From assembly GCA_039720395.1 (NCBI GenBank), contig CM077833.1, forward strand, positions 32,275,478 to 32,339,477: a stretch of DNA of 64,000 nucleotides, written 5' to 3'. Shown here in pieces: positions 24,626 through 37,226 of this stretch. Positions within the stretch are counted from its first letter, which is position 1, and each line of letters starts with the position of its first letter. A model generated the notes under the pieces. It saw only the letters and a list, made by a program, of their open reading frames with translations, was not told the DNA's origin and did no database searches. The stretch comes from Liquidambar formosana (taxonomy: Eukaryota; Streptophyta; Magnoliopsida; Saxifragales; Altingiaceae). The position numbers and the translations under genes were made by a program.

Positions 24626-25460
24626 CTTTTCACCAATGAATTGAACTTCCCAATTCTGAACTAACCTGTACGAAGAAAAACCACATCAAAGATCAAACGA
24701 TAAGCCATTCCCCCACTAACCCAGATCTAGTACACTCATCAGTAACCCATTATCACTCCAAAAAGGGCTCATGGGTTTGCATCTTCCTATTTAGGCGACC
24801 AAACCCAGACTACAGATTCTCTGATTCAAAACATTCTCGCCCACATACAAATATAACATTTATATCCAAAAAAAAATAGAAATCACAGTGAAGAAAAAAA
24901 ACAAAACAAAAAACAACTACTAGAAAACCCATCAACAGCGGCAGATCCAACATGCTCGAAGAAATTCAGATCCCTTGAATTGCTTACCTCTTGAGAACCA
25001 GAAAAGTCAGGTAGCAGCTTCAGAGAAAGATTGATACTCAGAGATGAACCAGAAAGGGGTGGGGGGTTTGCAGAGACGAAAGTATCGTTAAGATTACAGC
25101 TTCATGCCACACTGTTAGAGTGAACTCTAATTGGTACACAATATAAGCATCTTCGGCAAGGCAAGCTGGCTTCCTGGACGGAATCTTCGTATACGTAAAC
25201 GAATACACTTCAAAATTTCCAAAGAAAGACGGTAAGAAACGGAAACCACGTAAGGCCCCAGCTTTCCCAACCACCCTTCAAGACTTCAACATCTGCATGC
25301 ATTCACTCACTGAGTTGAACTCCCCCCACCTCCACCCTATGCCAGCTCAGAAGATCTTAGACTCTGCCTTTCAGTGGCTGTCTGCGTTTCCTTCACCTAC
25401 CAGATAGCCAGATTATTATTTTTGGTTGGGACTGTTGTGGCCTCGACCCATAAACCTATT

Positions 25461-26016
25461 AGCATTTCCAGTGATGTGAGCTAAAATATTATATTGTTAT
25501 TATTTTAGAACATGTTATAAGTGCCAAATGCTATAATTTGATGGAAAGTATTATAATAATGCAAATGACATAATATATTATTTTTTATCACAACCTTCGT
25601 TCATTTTATTTTTTATAAACTACCAACTACCATCTTCCAACTTCTATTGTTTCAACTACAAAAGTATGATGCTAACTAGATTTGCCGATATGACTTTTTT
25701 TCATCCTTTTTTTTTTTTATATATATAAGATTTCGATGTTATTTTTGAAAATATTGTATTTGTTTACAGGTTGTTTGGTTACTAATAAAATTTTAGAAGA
25801 GAAATATTGTATCTTTCACAATTACTAGTGTGTTTGGTTGTTGAGAAATGAAAGGATAGCTAACATGGCAAATATAGCAATAGCTCACATTTGCACAAAG
25901 GTGAGCTATTGTTATTTTTGGCATAGGTTTTTAGCACACCATTGGAGCAGTCCAACTTATGCTAAATGCTATAATATAGCAATAGCACAGGTTATAACTC
26001 ACCACTAGAGATGCTC
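25461..26016. mobile_element. MITE-like element, about 555 bp
   Basis: The left end AGCATTTCCAGTGATGTGAG is mirrored by CTCACCACTAGAGATGCT at the right. Inside are inverted pairs such as AATGCTATAATTTG / GCTATAATATAGC and CATGGCAAATATAGCAATAG. No coding is seen. A related degenerate stretch lies at about 58235-58480. The ends recall common plant MITE termini (GAGCATCTCCA-type), but the superfamily is not certain. Confidence 0.5.
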
Positions 26017-26052
26017 ACAAATTGAAACTTAGATTTTTTATTCAACTACATA

Positions 26053-26054
26053 GT

Positions 26055-26085
<31 letters not shown>

Positions 26086-26090
26086 CACAT
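26053..26090 (+). repeat. (CA)n-(TA)n microsatellite
   Basis: CA dinucleotides followed by about nine TA dinucleotides and a short CATACACA tail. Confidence 0.8.
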
Positions 26091-26869
26091 ACACAAACAA
26101 AGGATGATGATCAGGTAAGTACATGCTTATATGACTTACATTAACACCCATATTAGGAGTTGTATCTCATGTATTATTGGGATATGAGATATATAGATCA
26201 ATATAAAAGATACAATCCTTACCTAATACATGGTACTGATATAACTTATACCAACACGGACTGAGAATATAACCTGTACAGACAAAACATATAAATGTCT
26301 GCAACCTACTGATCTTCCGGCCTCCAACCGGTCCAACCCAGATACAGATCGAATCGCCGTAGATCTATTCATCTCTTTCCTGCATCTGTTTGATTATAAT
26401 AAAATACAATAATAAATGACCCATGTAGCTTCTGTTTTTTATTTCTGTAAATTTATTTATTTATATTTTATTCCGCGGGGAGTCGACTGAAGTTCTTTTT
26501 CCACAATGGCCTCATTTTTCCTAGGACAGACCCCTATATTTTGTCCATTACTTTCTACTCGGTAAAATATGAAAAATATCCTTTAAGAAATACCCCACCC
26601 AAATATGAAAAATATCGATTTGGGAAAAAACAAAAAAAAAAAAAAAAGTGACTGAACTGCTGCTGAGTGAGTGAGTGCTGACCCGAAGAAAAAAATAAAT
26701 TTTAAAAAAACGTAAAATGAAGAAAAGACAATAAGCCGAAAATGGGGCAAATTATAGATAAATCTGGTTATAAGCATATAATTACACTTAGTGATATTTT
26801 TTTTAGTCAAGTTAATAATTATTTATTAGGAAGTTAATACTCATTCTATTAAGAGGAAGGTTCTTGCCA

Positions 26870-27185
26870 TCACATAAAATACCCTAAACCCTTCTTGGTT
26901 TATTATTTTGAAGGTTTTATGAAAAATTTAAAAAGTTTCTAAAAAAACTAATCATATAGTTCACTAGAAAACATCATTTTGAACAACTTTGTAGAATAAA
27001 GTTTTTCTAAAATCTATAATTTAAACGGACTTTTAGGCCATCTATAATCTCTATTTCATTTTCCATGAAAACTAGTCAAAAAATTTACTTAAATGACAGA
27101 TTTTAGAAAATTTTTCTTCTATAAAGTTGTATAAAATGATGTTTTTTAATAAACTACGTGGCAATAGCCTAACCCTTCTATTAAA
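26870..27185. mobile_element. degenerate copy of the palindromic MITE family found in the XCP intron
   Basis: The left arm has GAAGGTTTTATGAAAAA, then TTCACTAGAAAACATCATTTTGAACAACTTTG (split around 26960-26995). The right arm has the inverse, CTTCTATAAAGTTGTATAAAATGATGTTTT, then GGCAATAGCC. The same words occur in the intact copy at 54571-54970. This copy has lost the CCCCCCATTCC outer ends and carries many changes. Confidence 0.6.
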
Positions 27186-28250
27186 TAGTAATTATTTATT
27201 CATAGTCGGACCTATCTATAATTCCCCCAATTCTTAGAAAATTACATTCAGCTGCAAGTATTGCTATTGTCTATTTGATCCATATTTTTTACTCATAGTA
27301 AAATATCATCTACCATGGTTGTGCCATTATTACCAATTTACCACTTTAAAACACAATTTATTATTTTTTTTTAAAAAATTTACATGTTAAACTGATGTTA
27401 TGCCATGTGGGATTATATTATGGGTAAAAATTATGCATGAAACAAATGCTCGATTATTTTTACCCGTGCAATCTTCATTAGTGCGGGTTTCATTCCTTGG
27501 TGGAGATTTCATCGTCCATGTATTAAAACTATAAATACGACTTAAAGGGCAACATTACTCTCTTGTTATAGAATATATAAATTTTAATAAACATGATTCT
27601 ACATATGTTGAATACTATTATTGGATTGATTAATTAATTGATGTGGAATTCTTTAAAAAAAAAAAATTATTTAGACCTTTAGTTTTGCTAATAATACAAA
27701 TCTGTTCATCATTCATTCCACATCAATTGATGATTAATTAAACGCAATCGACAAAATCCTATTACTTTCTAAAACATAAATTCCAACAATCATCGATCAA
27801 TCATTCCAAGTTATTTACTCTCTTTACCTAAGGTTAAAAAAAATAATACCACACAATATCCTTTAACGGGGGAAAAAAATATTACAATAAAATTTTTTTT
27901 TTCTTTTAAAAAAATATCAATGGATAGGGGAAAGAAATCAAGTGGGTAAGTTTGCCGAGTACCTTTAACATTTAAAATAATAATAATAATAATAATGATG
28001 TAGGATGAAGAGTAAGTGGGCTATTATTACAATATAGATGTGCCACTTAATGCCAATTATGCAACTGCAATACTGCATCTATCAGATATTACAGTAATTT
28101 CATATCCTTTCTTAAAGGGTATTGGACTACAATTACTTAGGTGTTTTATTATAAGCATCGAATTAGATATTTTCCATAAAATATAAATAAATAAATATAA
28201 TAAAGACAATAGAAGGAGGGATTGGAGAGGAGCAAATCTAAGAAATCTAC

Positions 28251-28397
28251 CTACCCGTCAACAAGAGGCAGAGGACGGCGGTTGTAGCCTCGTAGGAAGT
28301 GTCCCAATACGAGACCATTAGCTGCCTCATATGGATCCACGTGGAACGCGTATGAATCCTCTGCATGTGTTGTGATTTCTACACGTTTACCAATCAT
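28251..28397 (-). CDS. 48-residue orphan small ORF, exon-like, unknown
   Basis: An ATG-started frame on the minus strand encodes 48 residues beginning MIGKRVEITTHAEDSYAFHV and ending NRRPLPLVDG, then TAG. The base composition is about half GC, in a region that is otherwise around 25-30% GC. The final codons overlap GGGTAGGTAG, a possible splice donor, so this may be one exon of a longer or broken gene. I recognise no family. It could be a captured gene fragment rather than a functional gene. Confidence 0.35.
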   Translation of the reverse strand: MIGKRVEITTHAEDSYAFHVDPYEAANGLVLGHFLRGYNRRPLPLVDG

Positions 28398-30288
28398 AGG
28401 TCGTTATGCAACCAAAGAAGTCAATTAAATTGACCATCATATCCCTTATTTCCGATTTTTTCCACCCCTTACTTCAGAAACCAAAAATGAAAGGAATCTA
28501 CTTTCTTATTTTGATCATGTGATTAGGTGTGTGTTTATATAGCAGATATAAGTATTATTATAAGGATATAAATACTTAGAAAAAGAAATTTCTTAAAAAG
28601 TTTTAAAATGTGATTCAACAATATTTTAAGATTGTTGCTACGATTTAAACGCTATTCTATTTATTGTTAGTACTTTGTATTTTTTTAATTTCAAAAAGGA
28701 AGAAACCTTCCCACCGTTGACCGTGCGAGTATGTGACACCATGACCCGATGCAATTCTAGAAATGCACCTATTGTGTTTATGTAGTTATTATTGATAAAG
28801 AGGGGAAAAAGTTAAAATTGAAATTTATCTATAAAATATAGCACAAAAAACAATATTGAGAACCGAAAAAGCAATCTGCCCAATCAAGCCTCAAAGGTAT
28901 AACGTCTGCTCGTCAGATACATGCCATGCTCATCCGCCTCATCGTGTTAGAAAATTCATATTGACAACTTTTTATGCTGTCATATAACGCATTCTTTAAT
29001 TTCAAGTTTTTAAAAAAAATTTCAATTTTTCAAATCTCAAGCGATTTCAACAACTATTCAAGGAGACACCTTTTTATTTCCCAAGCAAATACACGACTTA
29101 TCCTTACAATATATAAACAATTCTCATTCTTCCATTTTCACTTGTAGGTTTCAATAGCTAAATGGTTACAGAATATGGAATGCACAAAGACCTTTGATTC
29201 CAATTTGCCCTCGTCATGTGATTCTTGATTTTTATGATTTGTTAGGTCTATTTTTCCTTTTTCTTTTTTCCTTTATTTGAATTGCCAGTTTTTAATATTT
29301 TTTAATGGGTGTTGAAATTATATTTTAAAATTTAGAATGATGAGGGAAAAAAATATATTTTCTAAATATTTTGCACGAGACAATCGAACAATCTATTTAT
29401 TGGTGTCCCTATATCAATATACACAAGAAGAATGCATGTTTTTTAACATTTGGTTACGAACGTAGTTTCCTACAATCATTTACAAGAATCCAAATATATC
29501 TTTTGAAAATTTTTACATTTGCTACTGATATTTTATTTAGTAATACTTTATTTTTATAACGTGTTTTTTAGAGTATTTAAGTTGAGTACATATACATATA
29601 CAAGATTAATTTTACAATAAATTTATTTACGTGGGATTAGTTGAACGATCAAGTTTTAAGTGTATTTTTTTAAAGTTATCATTTCACCTTCTTGCAAAGA
29701 TCATTGCCTGTGTAAATATGGTGCATTTCACGTTAATTGTTAAGAAAATAATTTAAGTTGAACCATGACGAGAGTAAACTAGGATAATCCTAATTTTTAA
29801 ATAAATAAAAAAAACATAAAATAAATTTGTGTCATTTGTAATAAGTTTTATTCTATTTGTATATATAAAAGTACGAGGATACTTTAGATTTAAATATTAA
29901 GTTATTTTTTATAATTATTTTATTATATTATAATTTTTCTCTTCACATGCACGGGTTACGAGTAGTCAACTATTAAATGGACTGTACTCACAATTCAGAC
30001 TTAGCACCGGTTCAAAAAAACAAAAAACAAAAAACTCCGGCAAAATTACTCTTTTTCAGTTTTTTGTTCTTTATGCCAGGATCGTGCAAAATTTTTCTGA
30101 ATGCAAAAGAAAAAACGACGTCGCCTCCGACGTGTATCGCGAGACAAATGGCGTCGTCACTTATTTATCTTCTTTCTCAGTTCCCCTCCATTTTTTAGTC
30201 CCTCATGGTCTAAAGCTAGTTTCATGTTCACCCACAAGGCCACAACATTACCTGAACGAAATTCAAATGAGATCGCTCTCAATCTCGA

Positions 30289-33001
30289 ATGATCTTCAAC
30301 CTTTCATGGCGTCCTCTGAACCATACCGCCCATTTCCCTCGACTTCTATATTCTCACCTCTCCCTCGTGCTCTGCCACAGCTTCTCGGCTCAACAATCTT
30401 ACATGGAGCTATCCCAGAAATTTTACGAAGCCATGAAATCCTGCGCATTATTCCGGTCTATAGCCGTTTCCCGAAAACTCCATGCCCAACTCATCTCCAC
30501 GGGTCTCGATTCTTCCACTTTCCTCCAAAACCATCTGTTGAATATGTACTCTAACTGTGGCTTAATAGACGACGCTTTCCGGGTTTTTATTAGCATCGAG
30601 TTTCGTAATGTCTATAGTTGGAATACTATGATTAATGGGTTCGCGGAAGCAGGGCATATGAGGGAAGCAGAGAAGTTGTTCGATGAAATGCCTGAGAGAG
30701 ACACCGTTTCCTGGAACTCGATGATGTCTGGTTATTTCCGTAATGGGCGACTAGAGGATACTGTGAACGTTTTTGTTTCTATGCTTCGGAATTGTAATTG
30801 TGCTCCCAGCCCGTTAAACACCTTCTCTTGTGCGATGAAGGCTTGTGGAAGTCTTGGGTATCCTAAATTGGCTTTTCAAATGCACGGCCTCATGGAGAAA
30901 TTGGATATAGGTGGTGACGTGTCTGTTAAAATTTCGATTATTGATATGTATATAAAGTGTGGTGCGGTAAATTATGCTGAAAAAGTGTTTTTGAGGATTC
31001 CAAATCCGAGTTTGTTTTGTTGGAATAGTATGATTTATGGTTATTCAAAATTGTATGGTGTTGGAGCAGCTCTCGATTTGTTTGCCCAAATGCCTGAACG
31101 CAACACTGTTTCTTGGAACACAGTGATTTCAATATTGTCTCAACATGGGTTTGGGGCTGAAACTCTTAGTATGTTTGTTGAGATGTGGAGTCAAGGTTTC
31201 AGATCAAATTCCACGACATATGCTAGTGTTCTTAGTGCATGCACGAGCAGTTTATGACATGGGATGGGGTTCCCATCTGCATGGTCGGATTGTTCGAATG
31301 GAACCGAGTCTTGACGTGTTTGTGGGTAGCAGTCTGATTGATATGTATGCAAAATGTGGGCACTTAAACTATGCAAGGCGTGTGTTTGAAAGCTTGACAG
31401 AACGCAATGTAGTCTCGTGGACTTCAATAATTGGGGGAGTTGCACAGTTTGGGTTTGAAGAAGAAGCATTAGTACTATTTAACCAAATGAGAGAGGTCCC
31501 CGTGGCCTCTGATCAGTTTACTCTAGCAACAGTTCTTGGGGTCTGTTCCAGTCGAAATGATATATTTCTTGGGCAACTGCTCCATGCATATACAATCAAG
31601 CTTGGCACGGAGTCCTCTGTTCCTGTCGGGAATGCTCTTGTTACAATGTATGCAAAGTGTGGAAATATCCAGAATGCAAACCATGCATTTGCGTTGATGC
31701 CAATAAGAGATATGATATCATGGACAGCTATGATCACTGCATTCTCTCAGACAGGGGATGTTGTGAAAGCCCGGGAGTATTTTAATAAAATGCCGGAGCG
31801 GAATGTCATAACTTGGAACTCAATGTTAGCCACATATATACAACATGGGTTTTGGGAAGAGGGTCTCAAAGTGTATACTCTGATGCTAAGGGAAGGTGTT
31901 AAGCCGGATTGGATTACTTTTGCGACTTCCATCAGTGCCTGTGCTGATTCAACAGTGTTAAAACTTGGAAACCAAATTATGGCTCAAGCTGAAAAGCAAG
32001 GGTGTGGTTCTAATGTTTCAGTTGCAAATAGTGTTGTTACTTTGTATTCAAGATGTGGTCGAATTGAAGAAGCACGAAAAGTTTTTGATTCTATAGTTAT
32101 GAAGGATTTGATTTCTTGGAATGCGATGATGTCTGGATATGCCCAGAACGGTCAAGGTAGGAATGCTATTGAGATTTTTGAGAATATGATAAACATGGGA
32201 TGTGCACCTGATCATATAAGCTACATTTCCGTTCTATCTGGTTGTAGTCATTCGGGACTTGTACCAGAAGGGGAGCATTACTTCAATTCCATGACTAAGG
32301 ATCATGGCATTCATCCAACGAGTAAGCATTATGTGTGCATGGTAGATCTACTTGGACGGGCTGGGTTACTAGACCAGGCCAAGAATCTGATTGACAGAAT
32401 GCCTCTTGAACCAGATGCTGCCATTTGGGGAGCTTTGCTTGGTGCTTGTCGGATCCATGGCAACACAAAATTGGCTGAAATTTCAGCAAACAACTTACTC
32501 GACTTGGATGTGGAAGACTCAGGAAGTTACATCCTTATAGCCAATTTGTATTCAGATTCTGGCAAATTAGAAGGTGTTGCGGATGTAAGGAAACTTATGA
32601 GAGAGAAAGGAATCCGGAAGAATCCTGGTTGTAGCTGGATTGAGGTTGATAACAGAGTACACGTGTTCACGGTAGATGAAACGAATCACCCCCAAATCAA
32701 GGACATTTATAGAACGTTGGAGGAAATTATTAAGAAGATAGAAGAGACAGGAAGCTATGTTAGTGCTAGTTCTTTTGGGTTCCGGGGCTACCACAGTGAG
32801 AAGCTCGCTGTGGCTTTTGGGTTGATGAGCTTGCCTTCTTGGATGCCTATCCATGTGATGAAGAATCTTCGTATATGCCGTGATTGTCACTTGGTAATAA
32901 AGATGATTTCCAATGTTACTTCGCGGGAGCTAATAGTGCGGGATGCAAACCGTTTCCATCATTTTAAAAATGGATCTTGCTCTTGTGGGGACTACTGGTA
33001 A
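30289..33001 (+). CDS. PLS-class pentatricopeptide repeat protein with DYW domain, one frameshift
   Basis: PPR-DYW proteins act in mitochondria or plastids, where the PPR array reads RNA and the DYW domain is a cytidine deaminase for C-to-U editing. The first frame, 30289-31257, starts [12 protein letters not shown] and holds PPR motifs ([42 protein letters not shown]). The array continues in the next frame to 33001 with [31 protein letters not shown] and many more, then the E region ([33 protein letters not shown]) and a DYW domain with [15 protein letters not shown] and final CGDYW. The deaminase-like HSE and CxxCH are intact. One surplus base near 31249 breaks the frame inside SVLSACTS. 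The segment before the HSE box is shorter than in typical DYW domains; this may be normal for its orthologue group. No intron is needed. Pseudogene or assembly indel. Confidence 0.9.
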
Positions 33002-33444
33002 TCTACTGTATGGAAATTACATCTATTATTCTTAGTCAATTATATTTTTTTCATCTGTCTTTATATACCCATATTAAATTAATATAAGGGACACCATAGA
33101 TTTAGACTATTATTTTCAGTCATTTTAATTATTTTTCATCGATCCATATACTCATATGTTATTTAACTAGCTGTTTGGTATATGAGATGTGACGAAACAA
33201 AACTAATCTTAGAAAGAAATTCCTCAGGAAATAAAAAGGCTAAGTGATATTAAGGTATTACTAGACAAATAAAAAATGATAGAAATAAATAAATAGAGTG
33301 CTATATATATTGGATGAAGATTTGTAGCATCCCCCTGGCAGCTGGCAACCTAATAGCAGATGGAAATTATTCTTTATATGGCAAGGTGCAGTATTTAAAT
33401 AGATAGGAACGGATTATTGTGAAAAAATAAACAATGGAAAAGAT

Positions 33445-33481
<37 letters not shown>

Positions 33482-33982
33482 ATCTTACAAAATTTATATA
33501 TCTTAATATGCCCTTGGAGATTTTGTAAATTTAGACAATTTAATGGTTGCACCAAAAATACTTTAGTATTTAATTACACCATATATCTTATAAATAAATA
33601 ATAAATAAATTTACTCCGTATATAGATTGTTGTACGCAAGGGACACCCATTTAATCTGAATTATGAAAAGTGAAAAAAATATACATATTTTATTTCCATT
33701 TCCAAAATATTGAAACATAGCTACTTTCAAACACCCCGTCACTGGGGGGGAAAAAAAACCCAATGTTAATTACACTACATCCAATCTCATATTTAGAAAT
33801 CTATCTAAGATTCTGAGGAAGCAACAGTGTTGCTAATTTGACATGGTGACAGATAACCATATGTTCATCCTCACAGTCTCCTCACTGGTGCTTGAAATTT
33901 CCGTTTCTTGGGTACAAAGACAGATTGAAAAAGGACGAAGAATGAATTTACTTTTGATTATGAAGAGAAATAGAGGCTCTAT
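33002..33982. other. intergenic region between PPR and PMI1 3' ends
   Basis: The PPR (+) and PMI1 (-) genes converge here. The stretch contains a (GA)n microsatellite at about 33449-33479 and nothing else recognisable. Both 3' UTRs must lie in it. Confidence 0.5.
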
Positions 33983-36574
33983 CTACTTGGAGAAATTTAC
34001 GTCGGGATTCCTCATTGGTTTGAGCCACATGTCAGCCATTACACGGGAGGAGATGCTCCACAACAAATCCTGTCCCTTTGATAAGATACGCCTTCCTTTC
34101 TTCTCTGCCTTTCCCAATCCATACGCCACAAGCCAATGCATTGCAGTCAGCTTTTGCTTCTCAGTATCCCATACATTCCTCTTTCCTCCCGTTCTTACTT
34201 TCAGACCTCCAACGTGCAAACTTGCCACTTTGAACCTCTTCTCATCTTCATATTTTTCGGGCTTGACGTCAGCAGATGTTGCATAAATTAGTGCAATCAC
34301 AGGGCCTCCTACTGCCTCATATCGCCTCAGTGGATCACGCAGTTGGACAACCACTGCTAGTGTGATAGTTTCTGACTCACCATTGGAGGTAGTCAAACTG
34401 CTATTTTTCATCCACTTTTCAAGTGGAACAGCAGAAGCCAGGGGGTGATTCTGATCTTTCCCACTGCCTGTAACTGTCTTTCCATTGAGTGGGGAAACAT
34501 CAAATGGGGCATCTTCTTCAGTCATTTCTGCCTGTATTTTTAAAGCTTCAACTGCCATAGCCTCAATCTTCTGCATTGAGAATGCCAGAATCTCTTCCAC
34601 TGTCAATGGGTCTTCATTTACATTCCAAATTCCTGTTGAAATCCTCTCTTTCCTACCTGTACTCATTGCAATTGCCATAGTTTTTACTGCCGCAATGCTA
34701 CGAGCAGCACTTGAACTAGCGCCTTCTTTGTTCCTCCCATGGATGATCGCTGAAGCAATGCCTTCGAAAGCTATCTGTTCAGCGGTTTTGCCCATCAGTT
34801 CATCCACGGGCATTGAAGATAAAATTTCAGTGCTAAGTTCTTCGACCCCAATGGCTGCCATCCTCTGAAATAACTCAATACCACTCATGGATTTATGGGA
34901 TTGAAGAACCAATGGTTTTGATAACTGCATTGCAAGTTTGGGAGTGTCTTTCCTGGCGACTTTGGTATCTAGAGGATTCATGGAAGCTAAGTAGCCTCCA
35001 TTTTTGGTTTGAACTACACAGCCCAAGCCCTTTCCAAGATCCGGGAGAAAAACCTGAGATTCTTCTTCTTTAGAATCCTCTGATCCTTCCAGCTGCAGAG
35101 GGGTGATATCAGGTTGGTTGAGCTTGAATTCATTAGCCTCTTCAGCTTCGAGCATCTGAAGAAACTCCTTTGTCACCGTTTCCTCATCTGCATCCAGTCC
35201 TTGTGATCCAGTTTCTTCTTCTGTTTTGACAATATTTTCTTCTCCCATCATGGATTCAAGAGCTTTTATCTGCTGAGCTATTGAATCTAGCTCTGTTAAT
35301 CTCGTCAGATGGACCTGATCGTGCACGATTTCTTTGACAACCTCGCTTGACACTGACCTCTCTTCAACAGTTTTTTTGGATTCTTCTTCCTCAACCTCTT
35401 TATCTTGGATCTCAACTCCTTTGTCCACAACTTCAAATTCTGGAAGATCAAGATCTTCTATCTTTGATTCTAGTTCTTCTGACCTCTGGACAGAAGGAGA
35501 GGATGAAGGCACAGGGGCTGGTTCATCAAGATTCAATTCATCGATTCCTTGCAAGTCTGCTGATGCTCCTGCTTGTGAAGGAGTCCAAGCTCCTGTTCTA
35601 CTCGACATCTTTGGACTAGGGACACTGAAGGATGATTTTGATTGCTTACGGGCAAATGGTGATGAGATGTTTTTAGATTTTCCCGACTTCATTCCCTCTG
35701 CCTGACTATAAATTCCCATCCCTCCGTCTTTCTCCATAATCTGAAATCCCAATTTCAGAACAAGTTCTCCTCCTTTTGCTTTTCCCATTAGATTGAAAGT
35801 TGTGTCCCATTGCCTTACTCGTGTACCTTCGAAGCTCTTCTCCATGGATTCCTGAATTAAGAGACTTAAATCCACAGAACTTCTTCCGAAATCCAGCTCT
35901 GCAGCATCAACTGCAAACACATAAATCCAGAATGGCCGGGGCTCAAATTTCAGCTGCTTGCCATTGCCCGGACTGCAATAAACATGGCACTTGACAAACA
36001 GGGTCTCTTCGAAGTCAGCAGCTCCCTGTGAAACCCTTGATGGCATCGTGTGAACTGCTCCGTCCTTGGTTTCTTTCTTTCTAACACACACAGAAAGTCG
36101 AAGCCCGTTCATTGAAGCTGGAAGGCCTTGGACAGTGACGACTTCCACTGAGAACAAACAACTCAACTTCTGCATTCCAATATGGGAAAGAGCTCGAATT
36201 GGCTTCCAATTCCAAACTCCTCTCTTCTCTGCTGAGGCTGCTTTGTCATTGAGTATCCTGATTTCTGGTTTATTCGGAACCTTGGCTTGATTCGTCTGCT
36301 CGTTTTCGTCATCAAGCTTTGGCCGAGAACGCCATGGGGACAAGGACATGCGCCTGGATCGAGGTCTGGGATTGAGTTTCTCCTCATTTTTAGCTGTGCC
36401 AATCTCCTCTGCGGATGGGATTGAGGGGATAGAAGTTCGAGGAAGAGCAAGGGAGGCAGTTCTTCTAGTAGTTGAAGTGTGGGTGTGGGATTGGTAGAGG
36501 GATTGGCTAAGTGCTTCAAGTTCTTCCAAGAGTTGAGTATTGGAATTCTTCCTGTCCGAGAACTCTGCTGCCAT
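33983..36574 (-). CDS. PMI1: PLASTID MOVEMENT IMPAIRED 1 (PMI1)-like, single exon
   Basis: PMI1 is a plant-specific protein needed for chloroplast and nuclear positioning in response to blue light, acting with the actin cytoskeleton. I choose the ATG at 36574 (MAAEFSDRKNSNTQLLEELE) over an in-frame ATG at 36610, because the family begins near this residue and the motif QLLEELEALSQSLYQSH follows; this gives 863 residues against about 843 in Arabidopsis. An NT-C2 domain spans about residues 140-280 (FSVEVVTVQGLPASMNGLRL ... WIYVFAVDAAELDFGRSSVD). An acidic, serine-rich middle follows. The conserved C-terminal half contains LGCVVQTKNGGYLASMNP, MAAIGVEELSTEILSSMPVD and KRISTGIW-like motifs. The frame is intact. 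Confidence 0.93.
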   Translation of the reverse strand: MAAEFSDRKNSNTQLLEELEALSQSLYQSHTHTSTTRRTASLALPRTSIPSIPSAEEIGTAKNEEKLNPRPRSRRMSLSPWRSRPKLDDENEQTNQAKVPNKPEIRILNDKAASAEKRGVWNWKPIRALSHIGMQKLSCLFSVEVVTVQGLPASMNGLRLSVCVRKKETKDGAVHTMPSRVSQGAADFEETLFVKCHVYCSPGNGKQLKFEPRPFWIYVFAVDAAELDFGRSSVDLSLLIQESMEKSFEGTRVRQWDTTFNLMGKAKGGELVLKLGFQIMEKDGGMGIYSQAEGMKSGKSKNISSPFARKQSKSSFSVPSPKMSSRTGAWTPSQAGASADLQGIDELNLDEPAPVPSSSPSVQRSEELESKIEDLDLPEFEVVDKGVEIQDKEVEEEESKKTVEERSVSSEVVKEIVHDQVHLTRLTELDSIAQQIKALESMMGEENIVKTEEETGSQGLDADEETVTKEFLQMLEAEEANEFKLNQPDITPLQLEGSEDSKEEESQVFLPDLGKGLGCVVQTKNGGYLASMNPLDTKVARKDTPKLAMQLSKPLVLQSHKSMSGIELFQRMAAIGVEELSTEILSSMPVDELMGKTAEQIAFEGIASAIIHGRNKEGASSSAARSIAAVKTMAIAMSTGRKERISTGIWNVNEDPLTVEEILAFSMQKIEAMAVEALKIQAEMTEEDAPFDVSPLNGKTVTGSGKDQNHPLASAVPLEKWMKNSSLTTSNGESETITLAVVVQLRDPLRRYEAVGGPVIALIYATSADVKPEKYEDEKRFKVASLHVGGLKVRTGGKRNVWDTEKQKLTAMHWLVAYGLGKAEKKGRRILSKGQDLLWSISSRVMADMWLKPMRNPDVNFSK

Positions 36575-37226
36575 TATTGGAGAGAAAAGGAAGCCGAGAA
36601 GAGAGTGCAACAGGTAGAAAGGATATTGAAGTTTTCTGCAGGGAGATAGATGAATGGTAGAGATAAGAGTTTATTAGATGGATGAAAGGTTTTGAGGTGT
36701 AGAAACCGCCATGAATGATGATGAGGGGTGGCAGCTGGTGGTGCTTCTAGGACCAGAAAATTTGTGTGGGTGAAATATGCGAAGGATAAGAGATGAACGT
36801 CTCTCTCTCTCGCAGAAAAAGACAGGGTTGAAACAAGACAGAATGTGGTCCCAGAGAATTTATTGTTTGTATTGGTACATAGTTGATTTTATTTCCCTGG
36901 AAAGTACTTCTACCTTTTCCTCTTATGTGCACCTTCCAAAAGTTGTTTTGTTTATCTACTGCCTTTTTATTCAGGGTGCTTGCTACAGGGCCTTGCACAG
37001 GTCTGATCAGTCTGGTTGAAGTCTCTGTTCACTCATTTTGGTTCCACTTGGTGCGCCCAAAAGATGCGTAAATGCGACCCAAAGCCTCTCTTTTACCTTG
37101 GACTGACTCTTGGCTGGACTATTTATTCAAAGTGGCAGCTTATGCCATTTGGCTTGGGGTGCCAAATCTGGACAATGCTGCCATTAACTTGGGCTTTCTC
37201 CAGTGCAGTCTACTCCTGGCCAGGTC

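Larger units (their letters stand above)
25280..30288. other. large AT-rich intergenic region TMT1-PPR
   Basis: Contains the TMT1 upstream region, two MITE-like elements, a CA/TA microsatellite, an (AAT)n run at about 27978-27998 and the small ORF at 28251-28397. The rest, notably 28400-30000, is AT-rich with no gene or clear repeat that I can name. Confidence 0.45.

Noticed and set aside
33843..34286. 147-codon plus-strand frame
   Set aside because: Overlaps the well-supported PMI1 coding sequence on the opposite strand and has no domain of its own.
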